Shown: positions 4,991 to 6,243 of the stretch, one piece after another
Layout of the letters: each line of letters begins with the position of its first letter
Numbering within the stretch: the stretch's first letter is position 1
Assembly: GCA_022561525.1 (NCBI GenBank)
Contig: JADFRB010000130.1
Span: 1 to 6,243, forward strand
Origin: Nitrospinota bacterium
GTDB lineage: Bacteria > Nitrospirota > Nitrospiria > Nitrospirales > UBA8639
Direction of reading: 5' to 3'
DNA length: 6,243 bases
The notes under the pieces: model-generated
Databases searched by the model: none
The model's input: the letters and a program-made list of their open reading frames with translations, nothing else
What the model was told of the DNA's origin: nothing
Made by a program: the position numbers and the translations under genes

Positions 4991-6127
4991 ATGAAGCGTG
5001 GATGGATTGTTCTTGTTTTGGCGGTTGGTGCCATTGGTGTCGGTGTGTACTGGTTTTTTCCGATGCCTTTGGCTCAGGAGAGCCAGGAGAAGGAAGAGCC
5101 GAGGGTCATTGTGGTGGAGCGGAGTACGCTTCACACGCGAGTGTCGGAGACCGGGACTTTGGTGCCGATTCGGACCTTGGATATAAAGTCGCAGTTTTCG
5201 GGCGAGGTGTTAGAGATTTTTGTTCGTGAAGGGGAACAGGTTGTTCGGGATCAACCATTGATGGTGATTCGCCAGGAGCCCAGTCAGGCGCGGCAGGTGG
5301 CGCAACTGCGAGCCAAGTTGGAGCAAGAGGGCTTTAACGTGGCTCAGGCGAGGCGTAATTTTGTGCGCATGGACGGGTTGCATGCCAAAGGGTTTATCGC
5401 TCGCCAAGAATTGGAGTCTGCCGAGCAAGAAGCCCAACAGGCCATGGTTCGGCGGGAATTGGCGGAAAAGGAATTATTGCTGGCTTTGGGTGGGAATCAA
5501 GAGTTATTTCAGCGATACATTTCTCAAGATCCGACTGAAACAGGGCTTGAAGCATTCCGTGTGTTGTCGTCTTCAGATGGAACGATTATCGATATTGGTG
5601 TGCAACCTGGTGAAATGATTACCTCAGGCACGGCCACGGTCGGTGGGGGGACGGTGTTGATGAAATTAGCCGACCTTCGACGAATGGTGGCTCAAGCAAA
5701 AATCAATGAGGTGAGTATTCATCGGGTTCGGACGGGGCAACCCGTGATGATTCGACTCGATGCGATTCCCGGTGCGGAGTTTGAAGGGGTGGTGACGGCC
5801 ATTGCTCCTCAAGGAGAAAAGGAAGAGAGTATCGTGACCTATGAGGTGACAATCGAAATCGATAACACGGATCTCAGTTTGCGGCCGATGATGACGGCGA
5901 ATGTGGATATTTTGACTGAAGATTTAACCGACGTGATTGTTGTGCCGCTGGAAATATTGCAATCGGAACAAGGCGACGATGTGGTCTATGTGCAGGAAGG
6001 CTCTGACCAAGTGCGCCGGAAAGTGCGCGTGGCATTCCGGACGCCGACTCAAGCGGTGATCACGCAAGGGTTAGAGGAGGGTGATCGGTTGGTGGTGCCT
6101 TCGTTTAAGAAAACTCGGTCTCGATAA
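4991..6127 (+). CDS. HlyD/MacA-like periplasmic adaptor (membrane fusion protein) of an efflux pump
   Basis: The 378-residue protein is of typical length. An N-terminal membrane anchor spans about residues 4-23. The first lipoyl/barrel-sandwich half follows (about 45-95, with IKSQFSGEVLEIFVREGEQV and LMVI). An alpha-hairpin coiled coil rich in Gln, Ala and Glu runs over about 96-165. The second lipoyl half has SSSDGTIIDIGVQPGEMI (193-210) and VLMKLADL. The beta-barrel (about 231-308) contains IRLDAIPGAEFEGVVTAIAPQ, and the membrane-proximal domain contains VIVVPLEILQ (315-324) and GLEEGDRLVV (360-369). Members bridge an inner-membrane transporter and a TolC-type channel. The MacA-like layout suggests a MacB-type ABC permease downstream, outside the window; an RND pump is possible. 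The ATG at 4991 gives a normal anchor, but no RBS is visible. The TolC-family protein upstream is the likely channel. Confidence 0.92.
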   Translation: MKRGWIVLVLAVGAIGVGVYWFFPMPLAQESQEKEEPRVIVVERSTLHTRVSETGTLVPIRTLDIKSQFSGEVLEIFVREGEQVVRDQPLMVIRQEPSQARQVAQLRAKLEQEGFNVAQARRNFVRMDGLHAKGFIARQELESAEQEAQQAMVRRELAEKELLLALGGNQELFQRYISQDPTETGLEAFRVLSSSDGTIIDIGVQPGEMITSGTATVGGGTVLMKLADLRRMVAQAKINEVSIHRVRTGQPVMIRLDAIPGAEFEGVVTAIAPQGEKEESIVTYEVTIEIDNTDLSLRPMMTANVDILTEDLTDVIVVPLEILQSEQGDDVVYVQEGSDQVRRKVRVAFRTPTQAVITQGLEEGDRLVVPSFKKTRSR

Positions 6128-6131
6128 ACCA

Positions 6132-6145
6132 TTTAGTGTTTAGTG
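6132..6145 (+). repeat. Two tandem copies of TTTAGTG
   Basis: TTTAGTG is repeated exactly at 6132-6138 and 6139-6145, starting four bases after the adaptor stop codon and touching the GGGCACC edge of the following palindromic element. It could be a duplicated target or simple slippage. Confidence 0.7.
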
Positions 6146-6243
6146 GGCACCTCTACAAACCAGGCATTTTGGTGAGGGCAAGGAAGCCGCGCGCGGAAAA
6201 CCGGAGTGTATGGGCGAATACATGAGGATGTGAGCACGCGGCT
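6145..6243. repeat. Left part of a putative long imperfect palindromic element, cut by the window end
   Basis: From GGGCACCTCTACAAACC onward the sequence is non-coding and highly structured. AGCCGCGCGC (6185-6194) pairs with GCACGCGGCT (6234-6243) at nine of ten positions. Inside, TGTAT (6207-6211) pairs with ATACA (6218-6222) around GGGCGA. CCGCGCGCGG (6187-6196) is itself a 10-bp palindrome. From memory, elements with ends like GGGCACCTCTA...TAGAGGTGCCC and a central GGAGTGTAT...ATACATGAGGAT core recur between genes in several bacteria. I cannot name the family. The matching right arm would lie beyond the window. Confidence 0.6.

Overview
The window looks like chromosomal DNA of a Gram-negative bacterium of moderate GC (about half, by eye). 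The evidence is a TolC-family outer-membrane channel, a HlyD/MacA-type periplasmic adaptor and an exported lectin-fold protein. The combination and wording of the proteins remind me of Nitrospirota (Nitrospira-like) genomes, but this is an impression that no marker here settles. The rpsC-like fragment at the left may come from a different lineage.

Left part (1-1092): a mosaic. The C-terminal half of a trypsin-like serine protease enters from outside the window and stops at 463. Overlapping its last 16 bases, a GTG with a good ribosome binding site (RBS) opens a 214-residue frame. Its first ~38 residues are the N-terminus of ribosomal protein S3, and the rest is an M23 (LytM) metallopeptidase with all its zinc ligands but no signal peptide. 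Two incomplete genes are thus stitched through a ~125-bp piece of a ribosomal protein gene. It is either an assembly chimera or a real rearrangement, and it is the most important point to check.

Middle part (1093-2931): a complete LOG-family (TIGR00730) nucleotide phosphoribohydrolase on the + strand converges on an exported concanavalin-A/LamG-type (DUF1080-like) protein on the - strand. The convergent gap holds an imperfect hairpin. A 263-bp divergent region then separates the lectin-fold gene from the TolC-family gene and carries a plausible minus-strand promoter and RBS.

Right part (2932-6243): a TolC-family outer-membrane factor and a MacA-like membrane fusion protein lie on the same strand. 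The 478-bp spacer between them is full of low-complexity and interspersed repeats, so they are probably transcribed separately although they could act in one tripartite exporter. The inner-membrane pump would be expected just beyond the right edge. The adaptor gene has no visible RBS, and an extended -10 box lies close enough to its ATG for a leaderless mRNA. The last ~100 bases are the left half of what looks like a long imperfect palindromic repeat.

Apart from the S3/M23 junction, the genes belong to known families, and I do not see a convincing new multi-gene system.
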